A stretch of DNA of 64,000 nucleotides from Heliorestis acidaminivorans (GTDB lineage Bacteria; Bacillota; Desulfitobacteriia; Heliobacteriales; Heliobacteriaceae): assembly GCF_008933955.1 (NCBI RefSeq), contig NZ_WBXO01000001.1, positions 550,781 through 614,780 of the forward strand, written 5' to 3'. Positions 17,552-26,651 of this stretch are shown piece by piece. The notes under the pieces were generated by a model. It saw nothing but the letters and a program-made list of their open reading frames with translations. It was not told the origin of the DNA and did not search any database. The position numbers and the translations under genes were made by a program. Each line of letters opens with the position of its first letter. The stretch's first letter is position 1.

Positions 17552-18829
17552 TTAGATCTTTTTCTCGAATACACCAGCCAGTCCTGTTGAAGCCACTTTT
17601 TTATGTACAGCTACAACATCGGTATTGTAGAGACCTTCTGATTTCATGCGCTCAAAGTAGACAGAACCAGAGAAGGTAAATTTCTTGCCTAGTCCTTCTT
17701 CTGTCTTCATTTGCTCGTTTACATAAGCAATAGCGTCACCAATAGCTAAACTTCTAGGAAGTTCAATAAGATCTTGTTCTTCTGCTTTACGTACTGCGTT
17801 ATGTCCAGCAAGTGATCCCGTTACAATAGCTTCCGTATGACCTACTAGCAAGCCAGCCTTCTCGCCAGCACAGAAAAGGTTGTCCAGTCCTTCTACTTTA
17901 AGTGTATTGTCTCGTGGTGAGAGAGCCAAGTAGCGAACGGAGTTACCTATGCCACCAGAATAGGGATCTTCGAAGCGTGCATCTTCAAAGCCAGGAATTT
18001 GTCTTAGTTTATCTATGGGATAGTAAGGTGACATTAGTTTGGCATGGCCTGTGTCAAGCAAAATGATATTTTCAGCAAACTCTTTAAGAGCATATTGTTG
18101 ACAAGCTTTTACTCCCAAACTATCACTTTTTTGTAGTTCTGCGGGAATGGGGATAACTGCAAGGCCTGTCTTATCTAGTTCTTCTATAATGGAATGTGCT
18201 AGTGATTCTTTATGTAATTTACAGGAACCGGACATAGCACCAATAGACCCATCGCCTTTTTTGCCTACTATTTCCTGAATACCAGCCTTAGCTGCGATAC
18301 TGACGCGCCCGCCAAAGGTGGGGCATCGAAGGATACACATGGCACAGCCATTGCCGTACTTAGCACAGTTACCCATAGGCCCAGCGCTTCCTGTGGCTTC
18401 AACAAAAACATCACCGTCAATTTCTTCCCCTGATTTCAAGGTTACCGATACGATTTTGTTGTTTTCTACTTTTACACCATTAACTAAGCTTTCAAAGCGA
18501 ACGTTAACAGCTAGTTTATCTAAAGTTTGGCGTACTGCTGGTTCAATTTTGGCTACGTCATAAAGTGTGGCATGTTTGTGACCAGGAAACTCAATGTTTT
18601 TATGTCTTGCAGTAGCATCTACAGCATCAAATAATTCTGGTGCTCCTAGAGCAATTGCTTCTTCAGTTGCTGTAAATCGTCCATTGTTGCGCATAATGCC
18701 ACCAACTAAGCCTGTTCCCAGAAGCATGTCTGTTCGTTCTAGTAATACAACATCTGCACCTGCTTTGGCCGCCGTTACTGCGGCACCTGCGCCTGCCCAA
18801 CCGCCACCGATGATAACAACTTTTGCCAT
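17552..18829 (-). CDS. FAD-dependent oxidoreductase with a four-cysteine motif
   Basis: The N-terminal dinucleotide-binding motif VVIIGGGWAGAGAAVTAAKAG (residues 4-24; ends with the acidic ERTD) marks an FAD protein with a GidA/TrmFO-like outline. Four cysteines at about 155, 162, 165 and 169 (spacing C-x6-C-x2-C-x3-C, in CAKYGNGCAMCILRC) could hold an Fe-S cluster or zinc. A second FAD contact, NLFCAGEKAGLLVGHTEA, lies near residues 328-345. I start at MAKVV because GGAGGG lies just before it. It lies downstream of the PLP enzyme, with a long hairpin between them. Substrate unknown; probably a soluble oxidase or dehydrogenase. Confidence 0.75.
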   Translation of the reverse strand: MAKVVIIGGGWAGAGAAVTAAKAGADVVLLERTDMLLGTGLVGGIMRNNGRFTATEEAIALGAPELFDAVDATARHKNIEFPGHKHATLYDVAKIEPAVRQTLDKLAVNVRFESLVNGVKVENNKIVSVTLKSGEEIDGDVFVEATGSAGPMGNCAKYGNGCAMCILRCPTFGGRVSIAAKAGIQEIVGKKGDGSIGAMSGSCKLHKESLAHSIIEELDKTGLAVIPIPAELQKSDSLGVKACQQYALKEFAENIILLDTGHAKLMSPYYPIDKLRQIPGFEDARFEDPYSGGIGNSVRYLALSPRDNTLKVEGLDNLFCAGEKAGLLVGHTEAIVTGSLAGHNAVRKAEEQDLIELPRSLAIGDAIAYVNEQMKTEEGLGKKFTFSGSVYFERMKSEGLYNTDVVAVHKKVASTGLAGVFEKKI

Positions 18830-18865
18830 AGTAGAAAACCCTCCATTAAAGAATAATTTTTTTAA

Positions 18866-18913
18866 CTGAGACATACTAATTTCTGTCTCAAGCTAGCAAT
18901 TAGTATGTCTCAG
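18866..18913. repeat. perfect 16-bp inverted repeat between the PLP and FAD genes
   Basis: CTGAGACATACTAATT pairs perfectly with AATTAGTATGTCTCAG across a 16-base loop. No T tract follows on the minus strand (it continues TTAAAAAAATTATTC), so it is not a standard terminator. It sits in the mRNA between two genes and could be a processing or stability hairpin that sets different levels for the flanking genes. Confidence 0.85.
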
Positions 18914-18960
18914 AGGGAGTTTTGAGAAAGAGGGAGCAACCACGTAAAAGGAGTCACTTA

Positions 18961-20424
18961 TTACTCAATAATACCTACATGACGACCAACAATTTCTAAT
19001 AAACGAACGAGAGCACGAATAGCGTAGCGAGCTAGCTCTTCATTTAACTGTCCATCTTCGTCTGTTGTACCGAGACCAGGGGAGATAAAGATGTTGCCAT
19101 CGTAAGCAACGGTAGGAATAACTCCCATTTGAGCCATACCAGTTTGGAAAATGTTAGAGCCAGCATACATATCTTCAATGGAGAAGATAGGTAGTCCCAT
19201 ACCGTCTTTCCAAGTTCCTTCATAGTTAACTTCTACGGCTGTAGAGTTGTATGACTTAGTGATGACAATACCCTTTTTTAGTGTGGGGTGAAGATTATTG
19301 AACTCTTCACGAACAATGCGCTCTAAGTCGTCTACAGGTTTGGTTACGATTTCTGGTTTATCGCGAAGCACTTTTAAGGCTTGTACTTGTGTAGCTAAGG
19401 CTTCTTTACCTGGGTCAAAAGTAACATAAGCCGCTTTTCCGTAAGAAGCTGTAGTGCCAAAACGGTCACCATGCATGCCCATTGCTCGGCGAATAGGTAC
19501 CATTACATCTTCTTTACCGATAATAAGTCCTGAAGTAGCCGCTCCTGTAGCCTTGTCCATGGCATAGACGAAAATATCGGCGCCCGTCTTAGCAATATCT
19601 GTACCAGCAAAAGGAATACCCCAAGCATTATCAATGACATAAGGAACGTTATACTTTTTAGCTATCTTAGCAATTCCTTTTTGTAGAAATGGCGTGCCCT
19701 CTTCATCTCTTTGGGAGTAGCCATAGCCAACTGTATCGTATCCTAAGGAAGTAAAGCCGGTAAGGCTTTCAGCTTGCTGTGCCGCCACTTCTTCAATACG
19801 TTTTAATGATGCCTCTGTATCAACTTGAGATAACAAAGGTACTGGATGATATTTGATACCGTGAACATCGTATTTCGCACCTTCTAGAGGTACAATGACA
19901 GCGTCAAGATTGTTCTGTCTTTTTCCATAAAAGCCTAATTCGCCAGCTGTAGTTCCACGGTCAGCAAAGATATCTTTGTATTTTGCAGGAAATGGACGTC
20001 CATAAGCACCCTGGTGATGTAAGTGTTTCTCATATGGTGCTATGTACCGAGCTCTATAATTATCACCACGACCTAAGTTTGGTGGTGTGAATAGACAATC
20101 AAAAGTAACCCACAGTGCCGCTTCACAAGTACTTGTAGGTGCCGCATCGTACTCTTCACCATATACGTCTTTGACTAGTTCACGAATCTCATCGACATAT
20201 TTGGCTAGAGGTACAACTTCTTGCCCTGCTTTTTCACTAGCCTCTACGATATCTTTACGTAAAGGAGCTGGACAACCGGAAATAGCACCAGTTAAACCAA
20301 ATTTCCCACGTATTTCTGTGGGAATTCCAATCTCATCGGCCGCTTTTTTTGCTTCTCCATAGATTGCTGGAAGACTTGCTTGAAGATTCTTGTACATTTG
20401 AAACTTGTACTTAAATTTGCTCAC
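18961..20424 (-). CDS. PLP-dependent fold-type I enzyme, substrate unknown
   Basis: 487 residues. PLP-fold features are the aspartate motif VPYVIDNAWGIPFAG near 258-272 and the probable Schiff-base lysine in FVYAMDKATGAATSGLIIG near 286-304. A central GYDTVGYGYSQRDEEGTP loop and an N-terminus rich in invariant-looking stretches (GLTGAISGCPAPLRKDI) do not match tryptophanase or tyrosine phenol-lyase as I know them. The start is GTG after AAAGGAG. It is followed by the FAD enzyme and permease and preceded by a short conserved protein and a GntR-type regulator, so a lyase or transaminase opening a degradative route is likely. The reaction cannot be assigned. Confidence 0.65.
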   Translation of the reverse strand: MSKFKYKFQMYKNLQASLPAIYGEAKKAADEIGIPTEIRGKFGLTGAISGCPAPLRKDIVEASEKAGQEVVPLAKYVDEIRELVKDVYGEEYDAAPTSTCEAALWVTFDCLFTPPNLGRGDNYRARYIAPYEKHLHHQGAYGRPFPAKYKDIFADRGTTAGELGFYGKRQNNLDAVIVPLEGAKYDVHGIKYHPVPLLSQVDTEASLKRIEEVAAQQAESLTGFTSLGYDTVGYGYSQRDEEGTPFLQKGIAKIAKKYNVPYVIDNAWGIPFAGTDIAKTGADIFVYAMDKATGAATSGLIIGKEDVMVPIRRAMGMHGDRFGTTASYGKAAYVTFDPGKEALATQVQALKVLRDKPEIVTKPVDDLERIVREEFNNLHPTLKKGIVITKSYNSTAVEVNYEGTWKDGMGLPIFSIEDMYAGSNIFQTGMAQMGVIPTVAYDGNIFISPGLGTTDEDGQLNEELARYAIRALVRLLEIVGRHVGIIE

Positions 20425-20495
20425 AGTGAAACTCCTTTCAACATTACAACATCTGAATCTGTGATTTGAAGCATTTAGGGAAAACTATGAAGCAA

Positions 20496-20927
20496 CTAAG
20501 GTTTTTTTATCAATAACTGCATCCCGATTTCGGCACCTAATTCTATGCCTGTCTTACGTTCCGCAGATTTGACAATAATGTTAATATGGTTCGGCATATG
20601 AGTTTCATCGAATCCTGTAATAGTCCCGATAAGCTCACCTTTGAGATAAACTTCATCACCTGTTACGATGACGCCCCCACTTTTCAATTCAAAAAAACCA
20701 AGATAGGCAATAGAGTTAACTTCTTTTCCAGGACCAGCCTCTTGCTCATCGGTGATGATTATTTCATGAATCTCATCTTCACAAAGAGCTCGTGAGATGG
20801 GTTTGATCAGCTTTAAGCCTCTTTTTTCAATTTTTCCTTCTAGAATTGCTACAAGTTCACCTGTAACATCTTTCTTTTTGGCATAAGGATGAACTTTCAG
20901 CATTCCTTTAGTGTAGGGATCGTTCAT
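20496..20927 (-). CDS. conserved short protein of the catabolic cluster
   Basis: 143 residues, no membrane segment, no signal peptide. The N-terminus PYTKGMLKVHPYAKKKDVTGELVAILEG and the C-terminal GIELGAEIGMQLLIKKP are the most distinctive stretches, and beta-strand-rich composition (GGVIVTGDEVYLKGELIGTITGFDETHMPNHINIIVKS) suggests a barrel. It resembles an uncharacterised bacterial family (possibly DUF6917); I cannot confirm the name. GGGAGGTG lies six bases before the ATG chosen. It is the first structural gene after the regulator and is separated from the PLP gene by about 70 bases. A binding or accessory role for the PLP or FAD enzyme is inference. Confidence 0.6.
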   Translation of the reverse strand: MNDPYTKGMLKVHPYAKKKDVTGELVAILEGKIEKRGLKLIKPISRALCEDEIHEIIITDEQEAGPGKEVNSIAYLGFFELKSGGVIVTGDEVYLKGELIGTITGFDETHMPNHINIIVKSAERKTGIELGAEIGMQLLIKKP

Positions 20928-21040
20928 GAAGCGCACCTCCCTCTCTTGCCACTCATCATTGATGAGCGGTTCTAGGTATTAATATTTCGTTGTTGAAGAT
21001 GAAAATCCTTCTTGCTCATGATCTTTTTTTCTCTATTACC

Positions 21041-21772
21041 TTAATTACTGTCGCTATCCTTTTGTAACCAGTAACACTCTATGTCCTTAATCAGGTTTTC
21101 GATATGTTCATTCATTGCTTGGCGAGCTTTCACCGAATTGCCTTCTCGTAAGGCTAAGACAATTTTTTTATGATCTTCTATAAGGCCACTTCTTACCTGT
21201 CGACGAATGAATTCTAAAGAAGTTGAATGACGACCTTCTTGGCGGATTAGTGATATTGCTTTTTCAAGTACTTGATTACGAGCCGCTTTCGCTAATATAC
21301 GGTGAAAGTCAAGATCTTGCTCTACTGCATATTCCCCACGTTCATAATGGAGGATTTGATGTTCTAGTATTTTTTCTATATCCTTGAGCTCTTCCGCCGT
21401 TATGTTCTGAGCCGCAAGAGCAGAAATTTCTCCTTCAATGGCTCTCCTAGCAACTAAGAGGTCGATCATATTCTTTCTAGTCTCTAGACATAGGCTGTTA
21501 GCCAATTCTAGGGTTAAGCATTCTCTTTCACGACGATGCTTTAACTCGCATAGACGAAGATAGCCCTTCTCTGTTAAGATACGTCCTTGATAACCCCTCT
21601 TCTCTGTATAACCATTACTATCAAATTCTTTTAGCAATCGACCTACTGTAGCTTCGCTAATTTGTATGCCTCTGTCAGCTACTTTGTCTCGAATACTTCC
21701 TGAGCCTATAGGTTCATCACTACGATGTATTATGGCTAAGACAGCTTGCTCTTGTTCTTCTTTTGTAGTCAT
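21041..21772 (-). CDS. transcription regulator: RNase R/NrpR-type winged helix plus FCD ligand domain
   Basis: Residues 1-75 (QAVLAIIHRSDEPIGSGSIR, then ISEATVGRLLKEFDSNGY and GYQGRILTEKG) look like the winged helix found at the N-terminus of NrpR, not the usual GntR helix-turn-helix. Residues 85-235 form an FCD domain, the GntR-subfamily ligand pocket. The metal-binding pattern is complete: DLDFH near 150-154, EDHKKI near 200 and NEHI near 222. The FCD domain usually senses a small organic acid through a bound metal. The gene precedes the short protein-PLP-FAD-permease set by about 110 bases, so it probably senses their substrate. Confidence 0.8.
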   Translation of the reverse strand: MTTKEEQEQAVLAIIHRSDEPIGSGSIRDKVADRGIQISEATVGRLLKEFDSNGYTEKRGYQGRILTEKGYLRLCELKHRRERECLTLELANSLCLETRKNMIDLLVARRAIEGEISALAAQNITAEELKDIEKILEHQILHYERGEYAVEQDLDFHRILAKAARNQVLEKAISLIRQEGRHSTSLEFIRRQVRSGLIEDHKKIVLALREGNSVKARQAMNEHIENLIKDIECYWLQKDSDSN

Positions 21773-21873
21773 TTGGGTCCTCTCTTTCTATGATAAAGCA
21801 AAAATATGAGACTTCCTATCTCTTTATTTTTTTATATAATAACACTTTTTTATTACAAATGCGTTATTTTTAC

Positions 21874-21903
21874 TAGACAGGGAAAAGAAGCTTGTGCTAT
21901 GAT
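21874..21903 (+). promoter_or_regulatory. sigma-A-type promoter of the candidate small RNA
   Basis: TAGACA, 18 bases, TATGAT. The expected start is near 21909-21911. No protein gene follows on this strand, but a hairpin and a terminator do. Confidence 0.55.
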
Positions 21904-21908
21904 CGAAC

Positions 21909-21985
21909 ATGTGCTTAGGCACTATTTTCTCTATCTTAATGCTCCTTCCTAGTGGTCAACTCCCCCCGGCGTTGGCCATTTTTTT
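21909..21985 (+). ncRNA. candidate small RNA with C-rich loop
   Basis: About 77 nt between a good promoter and an intrinsic terminator on the strand opposite to both neighbours. The 5' end can fold into GTGC-TTAG-GCAC (21911-21922). A single-stranded CU-rich stretch follows (ATGCTCCTTCCTAG), which is complementary to Shine-Dalgarno-like sequence. The terminator loop holds six C residues. Pyrimidine-rich loops of this kind are used by Firmicute base-pairing RNAs such as RoxS/RsaE and FsrA. No family match is claimed, and no start codon with a plausible ribosome site is present. Confidence 0.45.
21953..21985 (+). terminator. intrinsic terminator of the candidate small RNA
   Basis: Eight-base-pair stem TGGTCAAC/GTTGGCCA (one G-U pair) with loop TCCCCCCGGC, followed by seven T residues on the plus strand. 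Confidence 0.8.
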
Positions 21986-21993
21986 CACATGAA

Positions 21994-22026
21994 AACCCCT
22001 CCCGGCAAAATATGCTGAGAGGGGTT
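21994..22026 (-). terminator. intrinsic terminator after lysC
   Basis: AACCCCTC/GAGGGGTT with an inner CGGCA/TGCTG stem; the minus strand runs on into TTTTC. It ends the hom-thrC-thrB-lysC unit. Confidence 0.85.
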
Positions 22027-22048
22027 CATTTATTTGCTTATCTTGTAT

Positions 22049-23308
22049 TTATGCCGTTGCAAAGCCTTCATTGTTAGCAATAGTTCCGTCTTCTAGTTGG
22101 AACTTGTTGTGAATGGCTCGTACAGCTCTCTTGGTATCTTCAGCACTGATAACACAGGATACTTTGATTTCCGATGTTGCAATCATTTCGATATTAATGT
22201 TTTCATCGGAAATGGCCTCAAACATCATAGCGGCTACTCCTGGTCTGCTGATCATGCCAGCTCCTACAATGGATACCTTGGCAACTTTGTCATCATAAAT
22301 AATTCCGCCTGCACCAATTTCTTCTTTTACTTGTTGAACGACAGCAACTGCCACTTCTTGATCATTTTGTCCAACAGTGAAGGAGATGTCGTTTCTTTCG
22401 TTATGCATAGCGCTTTGAATGATCATATCAACGTTTACATGAGCTTTAGCAAGTGCACTAAAAAGCGTTCTTGCAATACCAGGTCGATCAGGTACGTCAA
22501 AAAGACCAACCTTTACGACATTTAAATCATAGGTCACACCACTGACCATTAACTCTTTTTCCATATCTCCCTCTGCCTCCTGCACCATGGTTCCATCATT
22601 ATGATTAAAACTAGAGCGTACATGAATAGGCACCTTGTAGGCTTTTCCTAGCTCCACAGAACGAGGATGTAGAACCTGTGCACCCAGGCTGGCCAATTCT
22701 AGCATTTCATCATAGGTAATTCTAGATAGCTTTCGTGCTGTAGGAACGACTCGAGGATCGGCTGTATAGACACCATCAACATCGGTAAATATTTCGCAAA
22801 CCTCTGCCTTTAATGCAGTAGCCAGAGCAACTGCACTGGTGTCAGAGCCACCTCTACCTAAAGTGGCAATATCACCATAGGCTGTAGCCCCTTGAAAGCC
22901 TGCTACTATTACGATTTTTCCTGCTTCTAATTCAGCTTCTAATCGCTCTGTATTAATTTCTACAATACGAGCTTTACAATGAACAGATTCTGTCTTTACA
23001 CCGGCTTGTGGACCTGTCAATGAAATAGCTTCATGACCTAATTGAGCTATGGCCATGGCGAGCAGAGCTATTGACACCTGTTCACCTGTAGCAAGTAACA
23101 TATCCATTTCACGTGCCTTTGGCTTACTGTTACTATTAATCTGATTGGCTAGGTCTATTAAATCGTCTGTACTGTCACCCATGGCAGATACAACAACTAC
23201 GACCTGATTACCAGCCTTTTTGGTTTCTACGACCCGTCGGGCCACTCTTTTGATCCGTTCAGCGTTAGCGACAGAAGAGCCGCCGAATTTCTGAACTACT
23301 ATGGGCAC
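22049..23308 (-). CDS. lysC: aspartate kinase
   Basis: Phosphorylates aspartate, the first step to lysine, threonine and methionine. The kinase domain begins [18 protein letters not shown], and [13 protein letters not shown] and [15 protein letters not shown] are catalytic-region motifs. Two ACT domains occupy about residues 260-415 ([38 protein letters not shown]) and normally bind lysine or threonine for feedback. I chose the GTG that gives [10 protein letters not shown], placed after GAAGGAAGTG. 419 residues is normal. It ends the threonine operon, overlapping nothing. Confidence 0.95.
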   Translation of the reverse strand: MPIVVQKFGGSSVANAERIKRVARRVVETKKAGNQVVVVVSAMGDSTDDLIDLANQINSNSKPKAREMDMLLATGEQVSIALLAMAIAQLGHEAISLTGPQAGVKTESVHCKARIVEINTERLEAELEAGKIVIVAGFQGATAYGDIATLGRGGSDTSAVALATALKAEVCEIFTDVDGVYTADPRVVPTARKLSRITYDEMLELASLGAQVLHPRSVELGKAYKVPIHVRSSFNHNDGTMVQEAEGDMEKELMVSGVTYDLNVVKVGLFDVPDRPGIARTLFSALAKAHVNVDMIIQSAMHNERNDISFTVGQNDQEVAVAVVQQVKEEIGAGGIIYDDKVAKVSIVGAGMISRPGVAAMMFEAISDENINIEMIATSEIKVSCVISAEDTKRAVRAIHNKFQLEDGTIANNEGFATA

Positions 23309-23336
23309 AGTCTTCACTTCCTTCTTAAATAACAAC

Positions 23337-24269
23337 TTAGAATACTTTAGCCCCGACAGGACTGGGTTTTAATTCTTTAATTGTAATGTTAACACCGTGG
23401 CGTAAGAAAGCTTTTTCCATGGCCTCAGCAATCTCCTGTGTATCCTCGAGACCAAAAGCTATCAAGGTAGGTCCTGCACCACTAAGCATAGCGGCTATAG
23501 CACCAGCTTGACGAGCCTCTTCAAAAACCTCTGTCATCCCCGGTATTAATGCTTGTCGATAAGGTTGATGTAAACGATCTTCCATCATCTTAGACAAAAG
23601 ATCCCAATCGTTATGAATAAAGGCCATAATCACCATACTAACTCGTGATAGGTTAAAGACTGCATCTTCAAAAGGTACTTGAGCAGGCAATACACTTCGT
23701 GCGCTCTTAGTTGCCAAGTGAAAATCTGGAATGGCCACAACTGCTTTCAGTCCGTATGGCGGTGGAATCTTCCGGCTCACGACTTCTGTTCCTTGTTCCG
23801 ATTTCATCTGAGCTGATACAACAACACCACCAAAAAGTGCTGGAGCCACATTATCAGGATGTCCTTCAAAATCTGTTACGATCTCTAAGATCTCTTGATC
23901 GCTAAGAGCATTGCCGCAAAGTTCGTTAGCCGCCACAGCACCACCTACTAGAGCAGCTGCAGAAGAACCTAATCCTCTTGCTACAGGTATATGGTTGATT
24001 AGCTTTAGCTTAAAGCCGCTAGGATTTTTCTTAGCTTTTTTAAAGACTTGTCTAATAACTTTTATTACAATATTCGTCTCATCTCTAGGAATGTTGGCAA
24101 CGCCTTCTCCTTCTACTTCCACCACAAGTTCATCTGGTGCAAGTAAAGACAATTCAACAATATTATAAAGCTCTAGTGCCATTCCTATCGTATCAAAACC
24201 GGGACCAAGATTTGCCGTTGTCGCCGGGACTTTGACGCGCACAAAACCAGAAGCCCTGGCGGGTGTCAT
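23337..24269 (-). CDS. thrB: homoserine kinase
   Basis: GHMP-family kinase phosphorylating homoserine for threonine synthesis. It has [21 protein letters not shown] at the N-terminus, the nucleotide loop [15 protein letters not shown] near 89-103 and the C-terminal [18 protein letters not shown] motif ([16 protein letters not shown]). I start at MTPARASG because GGGAGG precedes it, two bases past the thrC stop. 310 residues is normal. It lies between thrC and lysC. Confidence 0.95.
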   Translation of the reverse strand: MTPARASGFVRVKVPATTANLGPGFDTIGMALELYNIVELSLLAPDELVVEVEGEGVANIPRDETNIVIKVIRQVFKKAKKNPSGFKLKLINHIPVARGLGSSAAALVGGAVAANELCGNALSDQEILEIVTDFEGHPDNVAPALFGGVVVSAQMKSEQGTEVVSRKIPPPYGLKAVVAIPDFHLATKSARSVLPAQVPFEDAVFNLSRVSMVIMAFIHNDWDLLSKMMEDRLHQPYRQALIPGMTEVFEEARQAGAIAAMLSGAGPTLIAFGLEDTQEIAEAMEKAFLRHGVNITIKELKPSPVGAKVF

Positions 24270-24270
24270 T

Positions 24271-25323
24271 TTAAAAAACCTCCCGCAGAACCGCTTCTTC
24301 TGTTGCTGGCACCATGATCGGACCACCTGCTACAGTAGCAATTGCATTATCAGGATCTTTCAGGCCATGACCAGTTAGAACACAAACAATTCGCGCTTGT
24401 TCTGGCAATAATCCTTCTTTTTTCTTTTTGATAACGCCTGCTAAGGAAGCGGCTGAAGCAGGTTCACAGAAAATACCTTCCTGAGAAGCTAATAAACGAT
24501 AGGCCGCTAAAATTTCTTCGTCCGTTACATAGTCAATAAGCCCGCCTGATTCTTTGGCTGCATTAACAGCACCTTCCCAGGAAGCAGGGTTTCCAATACG
24601 AATAGCTGTGGCAACCGTTTCTGGCTTCTCAATAACTCGATCATATACAATAGCCGCCGCACCTTCAGCTTCAAAGCCAATCATTTTTGGCCTTTTGTCA
24701 ACCTTACCAGCTTTCTGCCATTCAACAAAGCCTTTCCAGTAGGCTGTTATGTTGCCAGCATTGCCGACGGGTATAGCTAGATAATCTGGTGCGTCACCTA
24801 ACTGCTGACATACTTCAAAAGCCGCTGTTTTCTGTCCTTCAATTCGGTAAGGATTGACGGAATTTACGAGCGTTACAGGATGTTCAGCACATATGTTACG
24901 TACAATCTTGAGAGCTTCATCAAAATTCCCTTCTATAGAAATTACTTTAGCTCCATAGATCAAAGCTTGTGCTAGCTTACCTAAAGCAATTTTGCCTTCT
25001 GGAATCAAGACGATACATTTTATGCCACAGCGGGCCGCATAAGCCGCGGCCGCCGCAGAAGTATTTCCTGTAGAAGCACACATAATCGCCTGGGCACCTT
25101 CTTCTACCGCTTTAGCTACAGCCATAACCATGCCACGGTCTTTAAAAGAGCCTGTCGGATTCATGCCTTCAAACTTGAAGTATAATTCTACACCCAACTG
25201 CTCTGACAGTCGAGGCGCTCGAAGTAAAGGTGTATTGCCTTCCTTCAAGGTCAACATAGGTGTCCCTTCTGTTACTGGGAGAAATTCTTTAAATGCAGGT
25301 ATAATCCCTTGCCAATCCGACAT
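24271..25323 (-). CDS. thrC: threonine synthase
   Basis: PLP fold-type II enzyme converting O-phosphohomoserine to threonine. The PLP lysine K61 is in [11 protein letters not shown]; the phosphate loop is [13 protein letters not shown] near 180-192. [18 protein letters not shown] and the C-terminal [12 protein letters not shown] are family motifs. 350 residues fits the short bacterial class. It lies between hom and thrB. Confidence 0.96.
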   Translation of the reverse strand: MSDWQGIIPAFKEFLPVTEGTPMLTLKEGNTPLLRAPRLSEQLGVELYFKFEGMNPTGSFKDRGMVMAVAKAVEEGAQAIMCASTGNTSAAAAAYAARCGIKCIVLIPEGKIALGKLAQALIYGAKVISIEGNFDEALKIVRNICAEHPVTLVNSVNPYRIEGQKTAAFEVCQQLGDAPDYLAIPVGNAGNITAYWKGFVEWQKAGKVDKRPKMIGFEAEGAAAIVYDRVIEKPETVATAIRIGNPASWEGAVNAAKESGGLIDYVTDEEILAAYRLLASQEGIFCEPASAASLAGVIKKKKEGLLPEQARIVCVLTGHGLKDPDNAIATVAGGPIMVPATEEAVLREVF

Positions 25324-25350
25324 ATTCCTGCCCCTTTCCGATATCCTTCA

Positions 25351-26640
25351 CTAATCTTGCTCGACACGTATGACATTGTTGATCTTTTCTACAATATCCA
25401 TAGCCTCAAGGATTTGCAAGGCTTTCTGTAAATTTTCTTCTTTGACTTTGTGTGTGACAAGAACGATTTCTGCATCTTTGCCCACATGTTCTTTTTGAAT
25501 GACTGTCTGGATGCTGACTTCATGATCTCCTAAAACACCAGCAATGGCTGCTAATACGCCGGGCTTGTCTGATACACGAAGACGCAAATAATAACGACAG
25601 ACTATCTTACCAAAAGATTTTACTGGCTTTTCATCATAACAAGTGCAACTAATTCGTCCTTGATTCTGACGGGTATAATTGCGGGCGGCATCAATGATAT
25701 CACCTACAACAGCACTACCTGTCGGTAGGTCGCCAGCTCCTCTTCCATAGAACATAGCATCACCAACAGCATCGCCACGAACGAAAATAGCATTAAAGGC
25801 GTCATTAACAGCCGCAAGGGGATGGTAAGAAGGAATCATAGCAGGATGAACACGTGCTTCTACTTGACCTTCTTGTTCTTTGGCGATGCCTAGAAGTTTA
25901 ATTGTATAACCCATCTCTCGAGCATACTCTATATCTCGTGCTGAGATCTTGGTAATCCCCTCAACATATACCTTATCTAGCGCTACTCTTGTGTTAAAAG
26001 CAATGGAAGCTAATATGGCTAACTTCCGTGCCGCATCAAGTCCTTCCACGTCGGAAGTAGGATCGGCTTCTGCATAACCAAGATCTTGCGCTTCTTTTAA
26101 TACTTCGGCAAAATCACTGCCTTCTTGTGTCATCTTCGTCAAAATAAAATTCGTCGTTCCATTAATAATTCCTTTTAGCTCTTCCATACGATTGCCGGCT
26201 AAACAAACTTTTAGAGGACGAATGATTGGAATACCACCAGCTACAGAAGCTTCGAACTCCAGATCAACGCCATTGCTCTCCGCTAGTGCGAGCAACTCAC
26301 CGCCATGCAGAGCCATCAGATCTTTATTAGCTGTAACAACGCTTTTCCCTGCTTTTAAAGCTTCTTTTATATAAGTAAATGCTGGTTCGATACCACCCAT
26401 GAGCTCAACAACGATAGCTATTTCCTGATCTTCCATAATTCCGGCAGGCTTGTCCGTCAGTAAAGCTTGTGGAACAGCAGTTGTTCTTGCTTTATTGACA
26501 TCTCGGACCAGTACTTTTTTTACTTCAACAGGCACACCTAATCTTTGCTCAATTTCTTTTTTGCGGTTTTCTAGAATTCTATAAGTTCCCCCACCGACTG
26601 TACCAAGACCTAACAAAGCAACTCCAATAGGTTTTTTCAT
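25351..26640 (-). CDS. hom: homoserine dehydrogenase
   Basis: NAD(P)H-dependent reduction of aspartate semialdehyde to homoserine. The Rossmann loop VALLGLGTVGGGTYRIL starts the protein, ELMGGIEPAF and VVTANKDLMALHG follow, and the substrate site GTTNFILTKM and YAEADPTSDVEGLDAARK are intact. A C-terminal ACT domain (LRVSDKPGVLAAIAGVLGDHEVSI) predicts threonine feedback. I start at MKKPIGV after GAGGTG; 429 residues is normal. Confidence 0.96.
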   Translation of the reverse strand: MKKPIGVALLGLGTVGGGTYRILENRKKEIEQRLGVPVEVKKVLVRDVNKARTTAVPQALLTDKPAGIMEDQEIAIVVELMGGIEPAFTYIKEALKAGKSVVTANKDLMALHGGELLALAESNGVDLEFEASVAGGIPIIRPLKVCLAGNRMEELKGIINGTTNFILTKMTQEGSDFAEVLKEAQDLGYAEADPTSDVEGLDAARKLAILASIAFNTRVALDKVYVEGITKISARDIEYAREMGYTIKLLGIAKEQEGQVEARVHPAMIPSYHPLAAVNDAFNAIFVRGDAVGDAMFYGRGAGDLPTGSAVVGDIIDAARNYTRQNQGRISCTCYDEKPVKSFGKIVCRYYLRLRVSDKPGVLAAIAGVLGDHEVSIQTVIQKEHVGKDAEIVLVTHKVKEENLQKALQILEAMDIVEKINNVIRVEQD

Positions 26641-26651
26641 AATAGTACACC

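Noticed and set aside
18961..20424. Tryptophanase or tyrosine phenol-lyase
   Set aside because: Length is near, but the N-terminus and the lysine region do not match those enzymes as I know them.
22097..22525. 142-residue plus-strand frame over lysC
   Set aside because: Antisense shadow of the aspartate kinase ACT domains.
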